Source: Aureispira sp. CCB-QB1 (GTDB lineage Bacteria; Bacteroidota; Bacteroidia; Chitinophagales; Saprospiraceae). Taken from it: a stretch of 64,000 bases of DNA. The notes beneath the pieces are model-generated. The model was not told the DNA's origin. It worked only from the letters and a program-made list of their open reading frames with translations, and made no database searches. Shown here one piece after another: positions 1-9,844 of this stretch; the stretch's first letter is position 1, and every line of letters starts with the position of its first letter. The position numbers were made by a program, and so were the translations under genes. Location: the NCBI RefSeq assembly GCF_000724545.1, contig NZ_JHBV01000041.1, positions 186,001-250,000 of the forward strand, in the 5' to 3' direction.

Positions 1-379
1 ACAACACTATAGGAATATTAAACTAAACCTTCTTATTTTTATTTTTTTTGGGAAGGGAAATTGTAAATAATTACTTGTGTCCGTGTTTATTCTAAGGCTC
101 ATTCCATCTACTTAAACGTCAGACCTTTATTTATATTGTACAAATCTCAAATAGGACTTCAATGAGTTTAAACGTAGGCAACCTATCCATCCTACAACTA
201 TCGTTTTGCATTGGTATAAATTTCAAAATTGCTCATCGAAAAAAAACTGTGATTCAACAAAAAATATCTTTAAAATGAAAATATCTTCATATTTTGAGTA
301 AGAATTCGGGAAACCCTCACCTTAGGTCCCCATGTCATGGCTCAACATTTCGTTTTAATTCAATTATAACATACACCTA
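1..379. other. Intergenic leader before the first gene
   Basis: AT-rich DNA with no supported coding region on either strand. It should hold the promoter of the Asp-box gene that begins at 380, but I see no clear TAnnTTTG element at a convincing distance. The only open frame (minus, 364-564) lies mostly inside the next gene and looks spurious. Confidence 0.5.
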
Positions 380-3300
380 ATGAAAAAACTATTTTTATTC
401 CTTGCCCTATGGGCAATGCCAACGCTATTTTTTGCACAAAAAGGCAAAAAGTCTAAAAAGGAAGACAAGGAACAAACAGAGAAAAAAGACAAGGGACCTA
501 ATTTTAATGCCTTAAAATTCAGGTCGATTGGTCCAGCTTTTACATCTGGTCGAATCATCGACATTGCCGTTAATCCTAAAAAACATGCGGAGTATTATGT
601 CGCTGTAGCTTCTGGAAATGTCTGGAAAACAACCAACGCAGGCACTACTTATGAGCCTATTTTTGAAAACTATGGCTCTTATTCTATCGGCTGTATTACC
701 TTAGCCCCTAGCAACGAAAATATTGTTTGGGTTGGAACAGGAGAAAACAACAACCAACGTTCTGTGGCTTATGGAGATGGGGTTTATAAATCGGAAGATG
801 GGGGGAAGTCTTGGAAAAATATGGGGCTTCAAAAAAGTGAGCATATTGGAATGATTCAAGTGCACCCACAAAATCCAAATATTGTTTATGTTGCTGCCTA
901 TGGACCTCTTTGGAGTGCAGGTGGAGAACGAGGTTTGTACAAAACAGAAGATGGAGGAAATACTTGGAAAGCTATTCTAGAAATTGACGAACATACTGGA
1001 ATTAGTGAGGTGCACCTTGACCCAAGAGATCCGAATGTTTTGTATGCCGTTTCTCACCAACGCCGCCGTCATGTATTCACTTATTTGGGGGGTGGTCCTG
1101 GCTCTGGTATTCACAAATCAGAAGATGGAGGAAAGTCTTGGAAAAAATTAACCAGTGGTTTGCCTTCTGGTGATTTTCTAGGTAGAATTGGCTTAGCTAT
1201 ATCGCCTGCTAACCCAGATTATATTTATGCAATTGTTGAAGCTTCTAAGGGCAAGGGAGGTACGTATCGCTCGACAGATAGAGGTGCTAGCTGGACAAAA
1301 AGAGGAGGGTATAGCACTTCTGGTAATTATTATCAAGAAATCTATTGTGACTTAGAAAATGTAGACAAGGTCTATTCTATGAATACTTGGTTTCATCATT
1401 CATTAGATGGTGGAAAAACATTTAAAAGAACAGGAGAAAAACACAAACACGTTGACAACCACTGTATGTGGCAAGACCCGACCAATCTAGATCACTGGAT
1501 TGTAGGTTGTGATGGAGGTATCTACGAAACTTGGAACCATGCCCAAGATTGGCAATTTAAAGCCAACCTTCCTGTCACACAATTTTATAAGGTGGCAGTA
1601 GATAATGCGACTCCTTTTTACAATATTTATGGCGGGACACAAGACAACAATTCCATGGGTGGTCCAAGCCGTACAACCAACTCAGCGGGAATTGTCAACG
1701 CAGATTGGTACATTACTAATGGTGGCGATGGTTTTGAATCCCAAATTGACCCTACCAATCCTGATATTGTTTATGCACAGGCACAATATGGTTGGTTGGT
1801 GCGTTACGACAAAAAGAGTGGCGAGCGTGTGGGAATCAAACCTAGACCAGGCGAGGGTGAACTAGCGTATCGTTGGAACTGGGACGCTCCTTTGTTGATT
1901 AGCCCACACAACCCTAAACGCTTGTATTTTGCTGCCAACAAAGTATTTATGAGTGAAACCCGTGGCGACGATTGGACCGTTATTTCTGATGATCTAACGC
2001 AAAAAATAGATAGAAACGCATTAAAAGTTATGGGGCGTGTTTGGTCGGCAGAGGCTGTTATGAAAAATAAGAGTACTTCTATTTATGGTAATATAGTTGC
2101 TTTGGACGAGTCGCCTTTGCAGGAAAATTTACTATACGTAGGCACAGATGATGGATTAATACAAGTTTCTGAAGATGCTAAAACATGGCGAAAAATTGAC
2201 AAAGTAGGCGCAGTTCCTACCAATACTTATGTCAATGCATTGGTTGCTTCCCAGCATGACAAGCATACGGTTTATGCTATTTTTAATAATCATAAAAATG
2301 GCGATTTCAAACCCTATATTTACAAGAGTATTGATAAAGGCGCAACATGGACGGCTGTGCATGGGGATTTGCCCAAACGTGGTAGTGTATATGACATTGC
2401 CGAAGATCATGTTGATAAAAATCTTTTGTTTGCAGGAACGGAATTTGGTGTTTTTTATAGTAAAAACGGCGGCAAGAATTGGCATCAGCTAAAAGGAGGT
2501 TTGCCTACTATTGCCATTAGAGATATTGAAATTCAAAAACGGGAGAATGATTTGGTTTTGGCATCTTTTGGTCGTGGCTTCTATGTCTTGGACGATTATA
2601 CTCCTTTGCGTAATTATAAAGATGAGGACAAAAATAAGTTGGCTACTTTATATCCCATTAAAGATGCTTGGATTTTTATTGAAAGAGCTCCCTTGGGCTT
2701 GACGGGCATCGCCTCTCAAGGAGAATCCTACTATGCTGCTAAAAACCCACCTGTTGGTGCTGTGTTTTCGTACTATTTCTCGGATACGACGCTAATGACG
2801 TTAAAAGAATCTCGCTACAAATATGAGGCGCAGTTGACAAAGGACAAAAAAGATATTCGTTACCCAACTTTAGAAGAATTTCATGCCGAGGATTGGGAAC
2901 AAAAACCATTTGCTATTATGACAATTACCAATAAAGCGGGTGAGGTGGTTCGTAGAATCAAAACAACACCCCACGAAGGTATGAATCGTTTGGTTTGGGA
3001 CTTCCGCTATGAGTCTTTGGTTCCTGTTCAATTAAAAGAATCAAAACCTGGTCGTTATAGCTCTGCTCCTAGTGGTGCCTTGGCGGCTCCTGGCGAATAT
3101 TTTGCTCAACTGTCTAAAATTCAAGCAGGGAAAGTAACCGTTTTGACGGAAAAAGTTCCTTTTACCATTAAATCACTCAACAATGCTACGCTAAGTGCCC
3201 AAGACAAGGCGGCATTAACTGCTTTTGAGGTAAAATTAACTAAAATGCGTCGAGCAGGGCGCGCTGCTAGTTCTGTTTATAACACAATGGTCAATCGCAT

Positions 3301-3682
3301 CGATCACTTACAAAAAGGTATCTTAGAAACGCCTAATGCTGACTTAAAATTATTAGAACAAGCAGAAAGCATCCGCATTCGACTAAAAGAAATGGGTGTT
3401 GAGTTATACGGTGATGGTAGTTTGAGTGGTCGAGATATTGAAGCAGAACCAAGTTTGTTGGAGCGCATGGAAAGTCCTATTTGGAATATGTGGGGAGCTA
3501 CTTCCGCTCCTTCTCAAACTGCTCAAAAGAACTATACCTTGGTTGGTAAAATGTTTGAAAAGTTTTTGGTTGATTTAAATAATCTGCGAGGAGATATTAA
3601 CAAATTGGAAGAGCAATTGAATGACTTGGGTGGTCCTTATACGCCTGGTAGGATTCAAATACCTGATTGGAAAATGGAATAA
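380..3682 (+). CDS. Secreted Asp-box (BNR/VPS10-like) beta-propeller protein
   Basis: A 1100-residue exported protein. Residues 1-19 form a signal peptide ending in FFAQ, followed by a Lys/Glu-rich linker. From about residue 45 to 760 there are repeated Asp-box motifs of the form S-x-D-G-G-x-[ST]-W (SEDGGKSWK twice, TEDGGNTWK, STDRGASWT, SIDKGATWT), as in sortilin/VPS10 and sialidase-type propellers. The last 300 residues are a helical and beta region without a T9SS sorting domain, so it is probably periplasmic or held at the surface another way. Many bacterial homologues are annotated as glycosyl hydrolase, but no catalytic residues can be assigned and substrate is unknown. It is a single gene that ends at a strong bidirectional terminator shared with the convergent solute-binding protein gene. 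Confidence 0.88.
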   Translation: MKKLFLFLALWAMPTLFFAQKGKKSKKEDKEQTEKKDKGPNFNALKFRSIGPAFTSGRIIDIAVNPKKHAEYYVAVASGNVWKTTNAGTTYEPIFENYGSYSIGCITLAPSNENIVWVGTGENNNQRSVAYGDGVYKSEDGGKSWKNMGLQKSEHIGMIQVHPQNPNIVYVAAYGPLWSAGGERGLYKTEDGGNTWKAILEIDEHTGISEVHLDPRDPNVLYAVSHQRRRHVFTYLGGGPGSGIHKSEDGGKSWKKLTSGLPSGDFLGRIGLAISPANPDYIYAIVEASKGKGGTYRSTDRGASWTKRGGYSTSGNYYQEIYCDLENVDKVYSMNTWFHHSLDGGKTFKRTGEKHKHVDNHCMWQDPTNLDHWIVGCDGGIYETWNHAQDWQFKANLPVTQFYKVAVDNATPFYNIYGGTQDNNSMGGPSRTTNSAGIVNADWYITNGGDGFESQIDPTNPDIVYAQAQYGWLVRYDKKSGERVGIKPRPGEGELAYRWNWDAPLLISPHNPKRLYFAANKVFMSETRGDDWTVISDDLTQKIDRNALKVMGRVWSAEAVMKNKSTSIYGNIVALDESPLQENLLYVGTDDGLIQVSEDAKTWRKIDKVGAVPTNTYVNALVASQHDKHTVYAIFNNHKNGDFKPYIYKSIDKGATWTAVHGDLPKRGSVYDIAEDHVDKNLLFAGTEFGVFYSKNGGKNWHQLKGGLPTIAIRDIEIQKRENDLVLASFGRGFYVLDDYTPLRNYKDEDKNKLATLYPIKDAWIFIERAPLGLTGIASQGESYYAAKNPPVGAVFSYYFSDTTLMTLKESRYKYEAQLTKDKKDIRYPTLEEFHAEDWEQKPFAIMTITNKAGEVVRRIKTTPHEGMNRLVWDFRYESLVPVQLKESKPGRYSSAPSGALAAPGEYFAQLSKIQAGKVTVLTEKVPFTIKSLNNATLSAQDKAALTAFEVKLTKMRRAGRAASSVYNTMVNRIDHLQKGILETPNADLKLLEQAESIRIRLKEMGVELYGDGSLSGRDIEAEPSLLERMESPIWNMWGATSAPSQTAQKNYTLVGKMFEKFLVDLNNLRGDINKLEEQLNDLGGPYTPGRIQIPDWKME

Positions 3683-3704
3683 TCCAACGCAAACACTCTA
3701 AAGC

Positions 3705-3742
3705 AATAGGGCAATTGGATATATCATTCCAATTGCCCTATT
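3705..3742. terminator. Bidirectional terminator between convergent genes
   Basis: A perfect 15-bp stem (3705-3719 with 3728-3742) and an 8-nt loop, with T-rich sequence on the plus side and A-rich bases on the other. It sits between the stop codons of the Asp-box gene and the solute-binding protein gene, so it can serve both. Confidence 0.9.
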
Positions 3743-3764
3743 TTAATTACTTTTCGTAGTTCAA

Positions 3765-5480
3765 TTATTTCTGTTGAAACCAACGCACCACAAAACCAGG
3801 GCTAACAGGACCTAGTTCAGGATAATCAAACCCTTTTCGAATCATGATTAACTGATTGGGCACTACTAGAAATACATAAGGATGTTCTGCCACAATCTCC
3901 TCTTGCAATTCGAGGTACAACTCTTTTCTATGCTGTTCATCCAAAGTGACTAAGATTTCATCAATCATTCGATCTGTTCTAGCGTTGCCAAAACCTACCC
4001 GATTTCCACCGCCATCAACATCCGAAGACGTGTGCCACACATTTTTTAAATCATCAGAACCCGGTGTATTGACCCAAGCTAAAGCGATAATATCGAAGTT
4101 TCTTTCATTGGCAGTTGCCAACAGATCCGCAAAATCAATGGGGTACAAATCCATCTTTATCCCAATCTCTGCCAAGCTAGTTTTTAGCATCTCGCCAATC
4201 GCTTTGCGAACCACATTTCCTTTGTTGTAGTTATATTTCAAACGCAACTTTACTTGCTTGCCATCAATTTTTTTATCTAAAATATCATCTCCATCAGAAT
4301 CTTTCCAGCCCGCTTTTGCCAATAGTTCTTTTGCTTTATCCAGGTCATATGTCACACCTTTTATATTAATATTGTAGTGCATTCGATGGGGTGAAATTGG
4401 CGTTTTGGCTTTCATTGCAGCACCACCGAACAATTCATTAACAATTCTATCTTGGTCTACAGCACAAGCAATTGCCTCCCTTACCCTTTTGTCTGATAAC
4501 TTTGGATTTCTAGAATTAAATGCCAAATAATGATACGCAAATTGAGAAGGATCGTGAAACTCTGTCATTTTCAAATAAGCCTCATCTTCCTTAGCTTCCT
4601 TAAAACGCTTCGGAGGAACATTTCTAATAATATCCAACTCCCCCTTTTCGAATTTAGAAAATGCCCATCCTATAGAGGAAATGATGTGGTAATTAATTTT
4701 GCTGGGATAAGCTTTTAAGTATTTATTATCCACTTGGTCACCCCACCAATCGTTTTTTCGCTCCAAGCTTATCAAATCCCCAGTGGACCATTCTACCAAT
4801 CGATAAGGACCGCAACCAACAACAAAACCTTCTTCACTCGAATATTTGGCAGAATTAAAATCATCAGCAAATTCATTCACGGCTTCACTATATGCCTTTC
4901 GTTTATCATCCAATTCGGGAATTGAAATTCCACGCAATACTTTTTTAGCATCATAAACGTACTCTGGCAAAATGTGAAACGAGTTGCCACTAATTGCCTC
5001 CGCCATAAACATCACTTTTTTGGAATAAATGGTAAACTTTTTAGGATCAGAGGGGTCAACCTCTACGTCTACAATAAATTCTGCTCTCAAGCGTCTACCT
5101 CCACTTTCTACCTTCTGATGCTTTAATGCTTTGATTGTGAACAAATAGTCGTTCCCTGTCACTGGACTCCCATTGTCCCACACTGCTTTGGGGTGGATTT
5201 CATAGCTTAGAGACATTCCACCTTTATATTTCCCTTTATCTAGAGTTTTGATAATTGGTCTGCGAACTGCCAAAGCTGGTTCTAGCTGAAAACTTTCTCG
5301 ATTGAACTCCAGTAAACGACAAAACAAATTATCCTCAATATTCTCCGCATTGGCGGCTTTTGAGGTCAGTGGGTTCAAACCATCGGGGTCACCTGATTCG
5401 TGAACATTGATGGTAAAGTCCTTTTGCCCCAAAATAGGAAAACAAAACAACGCAATTAAAAGGGTTATTACGTATTGCAT
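3765..5480 (-). CDS. ABC transporter solute-binding protein, family 5 (peptide/nickel type)
   Basis: A 571-residue extracytoplasmic binding protein of the SBP_bac_5 (DppA/OppA) family. Residues 1-18 are a signal peptide (LFCFPILGQ) without a lipobox cysteine. The mature part has the family features: an early DPDGLNPLTS segment, a central stretch like YHYLAFNSRNPKLSDKRVREAIACAVD, and a C-terminal region with RNFDIIALAW. Length fits the family. No permease or ATPase gene is next to it, so the rest of the transporter is elsewhere or the protein works alone. The ligand cannot be read from the sequence; di- or oligopeptides are the family default. Confidence 0.9.
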   Translation of the reverse strand: MQYVITLLIALFCFPILGQKDFTINVHESGDPDGLNPLTSKAANAENIEDNLFCRLLEFNRESFQLEPALAVRRPIIKTLDKGKYKGGMSLSYEIHPKAVWDNGSPVTGNDYLFTIKALKHQKVESGGRRLRAEFIVDVEVDPSDPKKFTIYSKKVMFMAEAISGNSFHILPEYVYDAKKVLRGISIPELDDKRKAYSEAVNEFADDFNSAKYSSEEGFVVGCGPYRLVEWSTGDLISLERKNDWWGDQVDNKYLKAYPSKINYHIISSIGWAFSKFEKGELDIIRNVPPKRFKEAKEDEAYLKMTEFHDPSQFAYHYLAFNSRNPKLSDKRVREAIACAVDQDRIVNELFGGAAMKAKTPISPHRMHYNINIKGVTYDLDKAKELLAKAGWKDSDGDDILDKKIDGKQVKLRLKYNYNKGNVVRKAIGEMLKTSLAEIGIKMDLYPIDFADLLATANERNFDIIALAWVNTPGSDDLKNVWHTSSDVDGGGNRVGFGNARTDRMIDEILVTLDEQHRKELYLELQEEIVAEHPYVFLVVPNQLIMIRKGFDYPELGPVSPGFVVRWFQQK

Positions 5481-5838
5481 TTAGTTAAAAATTTAGTTAG
5501 AAAATATCATATTAAGCTGCCAACAATGTGCCGACCAACTCTTTCCTTATAAGCATTCAAACTAGTTTTGAAACTCTTGTATGGAATAAGAGAAACATCG
5601 CACAAAGCAATCCAGCACTCTTTCTTTATCAAAGAAATATCCAAAAATTAAGAAAAAGCTTGCTTCACACAAAAATAAAAGATAAGTTCTTATTAATCAA
5701 GGATAAAAAATCAAAAAAAACTCCTTTACAGTAATCCCTATTTATTTTTAGAGCGTCAAACTTTGGCTACAGCTAAAAAAAAGCTGCTTGAATGAAAGGT
5801 CATTCAAGCAGCTTAGAATTTTATCTTAAAAGGCTTTA
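5481..5838. other. Intergenic region with a terminator
   Basis: Holds the upstream region of the solute-binding protein gene and, at its far end, the terminator of the amidohydrolase gene. A 68-codon plus-strand frame at 5528-5734 is composed of low-complexity Lys/Ser codons and is not supported as a gene. Confidence 0.5.
5775..5814 (-). terminator. Rho-independent terminator of the amidohydrolase gene
   Basis: A perfect 15-bp stem (5781-5795 with 5800-5814), a 4-nt loop, and an A6 run at 5775-5780 that becomes the T tract on the minus strand. It lies 25 nt past the amidohydrolase stop. Confidence 0.92.
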
Positions 5839-6801
5839 CTATTTCTCAATTCCCAAAACCTTCAAACCATTTTCAGTAGCGATTTTCACTAAATTATCAA
5901 CATCATAGTAATGACATGCTTCTAACATCACACGCATTTCTGTCCACAAATCAGCATCAGAGAACGGCTTGTAGATATCACAAATATTATCTGTACCAAA
6001 AGCAACGGTTAAACCAGCTGGAACCATCTCATCTACTGGAGTAATTGAGTTGTGGCTTACTTGCAAACGCTCTGTACGGTTGTGGTCGATCCATGCCGTA
6101 GGACAAGAAATAATGTGCATATCCGCCTCACGACACAACTCATATACTTTGTGACGATATTTTTTAGGATGTGCCGCCAAAGAAATACAGTGGATAGCCG
6201 AAACTTTTCCTTGCATACCATGCTCAATTGTTTTGCGTGCCAATTGCTCTGTTTCCTTTTCTTCGTCCGTATTAAACTGATCAACATGTACGTGTACCAA
6301 CTTTCCATGCTCTTTAGCAGCAGACATTAAAATATCTAAATGCTCCTCTTCACGACCAAAATCTTTTGCTGGCAAACCACCCACAATGTCCACAAAGTCC
6401 AAAGACATATCAAACCAATAACGAGCCTTAGGATCAATTACTCCTTTTAGTACCTGACAAGCAAAACGCATTTCAATGTCTTTACCATAAGTTTCACGCA
6501 ATTTGTGTGCAGCTTTGATCGCTTTGTCCTCTATCTTCTCATCTACATCTATAAATGTACCCATCGCCTGTGTGCCTTGCTCCAATAAAACTTCAGTAGC
6601 TTTACACATACGTCTATAAATATCATCTACGGTTGCTGCCTTTTTCATTTCATCAACCAAATGCCATTTCTCTTTTAAGTAAGAATAAGAATAATTAAAA
6701 TTATCCTCATTTAACGTGTAAGCTCTGTCCAAATGTGCATGTGTGTTTACCCATCCACCATTGGCTTTGATTTTGTCAAGAATTAACTGTTTTGGATTCA
6801 T
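5839..6801 (-). CDS. Amidohydrolase, cytosine-deaminase-like superfamily
   Basis: A 320-residue cytoplasmic metal-dependent hydrolase. The metal-site pattern of the CodA-type amidohydrolases is visible: HAHLD at 21-25 (H21, H23), H172 in HVHVDQ, H204 in AIHC, and D271 in FGTDNICD. In true cytosine deaminases the HxDE motif carries a glutamate that shuttles protons; here that position is Gln175. The protein may therefore be a hydrolase of another cyclic amide or amidine rather than a deaminase. It is shorter than CodA (about 425 residues) because the N- and C-terminal beta-sandwich parts are missing. It is monocistronic with its own terminator. Superfamily is secure, substrate unknown. Confidence 0.85.
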   Translation of the reverse strand: MNPKQLILDKIKANGGWVNTHAHLDRAYTLNEDNFNYSYSYLKEKWHLVDEMKKAATVDDIYRRMCKATEVLLEQGTQAMGTFIDVDEKIEDKAIKAAHKLRETYGKDIEMRFACQVLKGVIDPKARYWFDMSLDFVDIVGGLPAKDFGREEEHLDILMSAAKEHGKLVHVHVDQFNTDEEKETEQLARKTIEHGMQGKVSAIHCISLAAHPKKYRHKVYELCREADMHIISCPTAWIDHNRTERLQVSHNSITPVDEMVPAGLTVAFGTDNICDIYKPFSDADLWTEMRVMLEACHYYDVDNLVKIATENGLKVLGIEK

Positions 6802-6856
6802 TGTTCTATAGATTATATGAAATTATTTTTAATAGAATTGAACTATAATTGTGCCG

Positions 6857-6864
6857 CAAAGTTA
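6857..6864 (-). promoter_or_regulatory. Possible -7 element upstream of the amidohydrolase
   Basis: Read on the minus strand the bases are TAACTTTG, matching the Bacteroidota -7 consensus TAnnTTTG, 56 nt upstream of the start codon. The -33 region is only a partial match (TTCG), so this is tentative. Confidence 0.4.
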
Positions 6865-6973
6865 AAATTTTGTTTTGTAAAAGCACGAAATTCAACAAGG
6901 GAAATAAATAATATTTTGCCAAGTCAAAGCTATTCTCTCAAAATCAAAAACTTTGCATTTTGTTCTTTTTTAA

Positions 6974-8308
6974 TTATTCGCCTAACAAATTAGCTAAAGC
7001 AGTATCCATTTTATCAAAAGAAAACTCAGCGACAACAGCATTCATCATTGCCGTAATTTTGTCGTTACACAAGTTCCCCATACTACCTTCGTGCGTATGT
7101 TGCAAATCCATAATTGGTTCAAAATTTCCTGCTTCAATATCCAAACCAACTTGTTTGTAAGCATCTCTAAAAGAAGTTCCATTTAGTACCATGTCATTAA
7201 CAACATCAACACTAAAAATATACTTGTACTTTTCATCGTGAATGGCACTGTCGTTCACAATAATATTTTCCAACATGTACTTACTGATGTACAAACAGCT
7301 TTTCATGTTTTCAAAAACAGGTAAGAAACTCTCTTTGATAATTTGTAAATCTCTATGGTATCCCGAAGCCAAGTTGGTGGTAATCATGGCAATTTCGATT
7401 GGCAGTGCAATCATTTTATTGCAACGTGCTCGAATTAACTCAAATACATCAGGGTTCTTTTTGTGTGGCATAATACTAGAACCTGTTGTTAAGTGATCAG
7501 GGAATTTTACAAAAGCAAAATTTTGGCTGTTGTACAAACAAATATCTTGCGCCAACTTGCTCAATGTGCTTGCTACAGAAGACAAAGCTTGCGCAACAGA
7601 GCGCTCTGTTTTTCCACGCCCCATTTGAGCATAAACCACATTGTAGTTCAAATCGTCAAACCCTAATAAGTTTGTCGTCATCGTACGATTTAGCGGGAAT
7701 GAAGAACCATAACCAGCAGCAGACCCCAAAGGATTTTTATTTGTAATACGATACGCTGCCAACAATGTGTGCATGTCGTCTACCAAACTTTCTGCATATG
7801 CTCCAAACCACAATCCAAATGAAGAAGGCATGGCTACTTGATAGTGTGTGTATCCTGGGATTTTAATGTCCTTGTATTGATTACTTAACGTAATCAACTG
7901 TTCAAATAAAGGGACAATCAATTCTACTACTTCACGCAACTCCGTACGAGTAAACAACTTTAAATCCACCAAAACTTGATCATTTCTAGAACGACCACTG
8001 TGAATTTTTTTACCCACATCGCCCAACCGTTGTGTCAAAATCAACTCCACCTGAGAATGTACATCTTCTACCCCATCCTCGATTTCAAAATTTCCAGCTA
8101 AAACTTCCTTATAAAGTCCTCTCAATTCCTTTACCAACGCATCCAACTCTTCTTTTGTCAACAAATCAATACTTTCAAGCATTGTAATATGCGCCAAAGT
8201 ACCTGTAATGTCATGTTTTGCTAACAAAACATCCAATTCACGATCTTTTCCTACTGTGAATCGTTCAATTTCTTTGTTAATAGCTCCTTCTTTTTGCCAA
8301 AGTTTCAT
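6974..8308 (-). CDS. argH: Argininosuccinate lyase
   Basis: Catalyses cleavage of argininosuccinate to arginine and fumarate, the last step of arginine synthesis. It belongs to the fumarase/aspartase superfamily and shows the signature GSSIMPHKKNPD, the SGRSRNDQV segment and the TGSS loop. I chose the internal Met at 8308 (MKLWQKEG), which gives 444 residues, the usual ArgH length. The open frame extends 25 codons upstream to 8383, but that stretch overlaps the promoter elements at 8353-8383 and does not look like ArgH. No other arg genes lie in the window. Confidence 0.95.
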   Translation of the reverse strand: MKLWQKEGAINKEIERFTVGKDRELDVLLAKHDITGTLAHITMLESIDLLTKEELDALVKELRGLYKEVLAGNFEIEDGVEDVHSQVELILTQRLGDVGKKIHSGRSRNDQVLVDLKLFTRTELREVVELIVPLFEQLITLSNQYKDIKIPGYTHYQVAMPSSFGLWFGAYAESLVDDMHTLLAAYRITNKNPLGSAAGYGSSFPLNRTMTTNLLGFDDLNYNVVYAQMGRGKTERSVAQALSSVASTLSKLAQDICLYNSQNFAFVKFPDHLTTGSSIMPHKKNPDVFELIRARCNKMIALPIEIAMITTNLASGYHRDLQIIKESFLPVFENMKSCLYISKYMLENIIVNDSAIHDEKYKYIFSVDVVNDMVLNGTSFRDAYKQVGLDIEAGNFEPIMDLQHTHEGSMGNLCNDKITAMMNAVVAEFSFDKMDTALANLLGE

Positions 8309-8352
8309 GCCTACTAAGTTTATCTTTTTTGAATAAGGTTCGAAATTGACCG

Positions 8353-8383
8353 CAAAGCTAACGCATTCAATCCAAATAACCAA
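8353..8383 (-). promoter_or_regulatory. argH promoter
   Basis: On the minus strand: TTG at 8383-8381, a 20-nt spacer, then TAGCTTTG at 8360-8353. This matches the Bacteroidota -33/-7 consensus (TTG and TAnnTTTG). It predicts a transcript starting about 40 nt before the chosen ArgH start, which supports that start over the longer frame. Confidence 0.65.
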
Positions 8384-8577
8384 GTAAGCAAATTTGAAGA
8401 TTTATTTTTTCTTGTTTTAATGAACGATTCTTGTATACTCTCTCCGCAGCAACTTAAGTTGCTTTTGAACCAACTTCTGGACAGCCTAATTCCCAATAAC
8501 TGCTATTGTTGCTTTTATTTTTTTTACAAGGACGCTCATCTCTTGCAAAAGCACTAGAAATAAATTATTTTTAAACC

Positions 8578-9744
8578 ATGAGTTTTACAAAACAAGAAAT
8601 CACACAACTAAGCAACCTCCTATTATCACCTGAAGATACCAATAAAAGTATTGCTTTAGGTCTCATTCAAAACAGTCCACAAGTTGTCAATCAATTACAA
8701 ATTCCTTTGACAATTGTCGCTTATTTATCCAATGACAACCAAGCGCATATAGAAGGCTTGGCACACGATTTACTGATTCAAAATTTGCCCGAAGCTTGTG
8801 TTAGAGATTTACAAGATCAAATCTTAATTCTGAATTATGCTCAATACAAGTTTAAAGTTGTTGAAGGTTGGAACACCTATAAAAATCCACTTCGTTTGCT
8901 GTTAGAACTACATGAAAATGCGATAGAGAAGTATATGCCCTTTTTTCGTATCAATCCAGCTCCTTATGCTAAGATATACACACTTTTGGCCAATAGAATT
9001 AAAAATGAGTGGAATAATTATCAGAAAGTGCTCTTTTTTTATGAAAAGGCAATGGAACTAGATCCTGACAACACGCAAGCTTCTTTTGGTTTTGCTTCTA
9101 TTGTACACACACACTATATCAAAAAAGGACAACGCTTGGAAGATGTTGATCGAGTGCTTAACTATTACATTCGTTCTTATAAAACACCTCGGAATATCGT
9201 TTCATATAGAAATGCGGCTTTATTGTGTCAAGATATTGGCGCTATTCAACGGGCGGTTCATTATTATGAAGAAGGTTTAAAACTCTGTCCTGATGATACT
9301 ATTTTGCTTAATAATTATGCGAATCTTTTGATGCACCCGATTCGAGATTATCACAAAGCGCAAGCGTTTGCAGCTAGAGGGCTTGATATTCTGCCACATG
9401 ATCCGAGTTTGTTGGATACGATGGCTAATATTCAAATGTACGGTTTTAGAAACTACGAAAAGGCAGAACAACTTTTTTTTAAAGTCATTCAAAAAGGAGA
9501 CGAACACCACTATTCTTTTACAGGATTAGGAGACCTTTATCTTAGAATGCAAGATTATGACAAGGCAGAAAAATATTATTTAAAAGGCTTGCACAACGGA
9601 CTCCAATATACTTCTAGAGAAATTCATGAAATTATATTAAAGTTAAAAAAGATTGTCCGTTTCTATGCCCACTATTTAAACGATTCTTTGAGAGCAGAAC
9701 ATTATTATCACAAATTAGTGCGACTAAAAAACAAAACACATTAA
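8578..9744 (+). CDS. Tetratricopeptide-repeat protein
   Basis: A 388-residue protein without signal peptide. Residues about 130-370 contain at least five TPR-like helical hairpins, for example the segments ending in YYEKAMELDPDN, HYYEEGLKLCPDD, FAARGLDILPHD and YYLKGLHNG. The first 120 residues are helical and may be a HEAT-like or unrelated domain. TPR proteins act as scaffolds for protein contacts; no partner can be inferred, since the neighbours are argH and an unrelated lipoprotein. It ends at a hairpin shared with the convergent lipoprotein gene. Confidence 0.82.
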   Translation: MSFTKQEITQLSNLLLSPEDTNKSIALGLIQNSPQVVNQLQIPLTIVAYLSNDNQAHIEGLAHDLLIQNLPEACVRDLQDQILILNYAQYKFKVVEGWNTYKNPLRLLLELHENAIEKYMPFFRINPAPYAKIYTLLANRIKNEWNNYQKVLFFYEKAMELDPDNTQASFGFASIVHTHYIKKGQRLEDVDRVLNYYIRSYKTPRNIVSYRNAALLCQDIGAIQRAVHYYEEGLKLCPDDTILLNNYANLLMHPIRDYHKAQAFAARGLDILPHDPSLLDTMANIQMYGFRNYEKAEQLFFKVIQKGDEHHYSFTGLGDLYLRMQDYDKAEKYYLKGLHNGLQYTSREIHEIILKLKKIVRFYAHYLNDSLRAEHYYHKLVRLKNKTH

Positions 9745-9786
9745 GTCACGGTAAAACAAACCTCCATTTTGAATAACGCTACAAAA

Positions 9787-9843
9787 CGAATTTGATGCTT
9801 ACACCTCTGTGAGCCTTGTCAAGAAATCTAAGCATCAAATTCG
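9787..9843. terminator. Convergent terminator hairpin
   Basis: A perfect 15-bp inverted repeat (9787-9801 with 9829-9843) with a 27-nt loop between the TPR gene and the convergent lipoprotein gene. The right arm ends 1 nt from the lipoprotein stop codon. T tracts are short on both sides. Confidence 0.6.
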
Positions 9844-9844
9844 A

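Noticed and set aside
5528-5734. 68-codon frame upstream of the solute-binding protein gene
   Set aside because: Lys/Ser-rich, no domain, and no promoter or ribosome site of note.
8309-8383. 25-residue N-terminal extension of ArgH
   Set aside because: It overlaps the best promoter match for the gene and is not seen in ArgH proteins.
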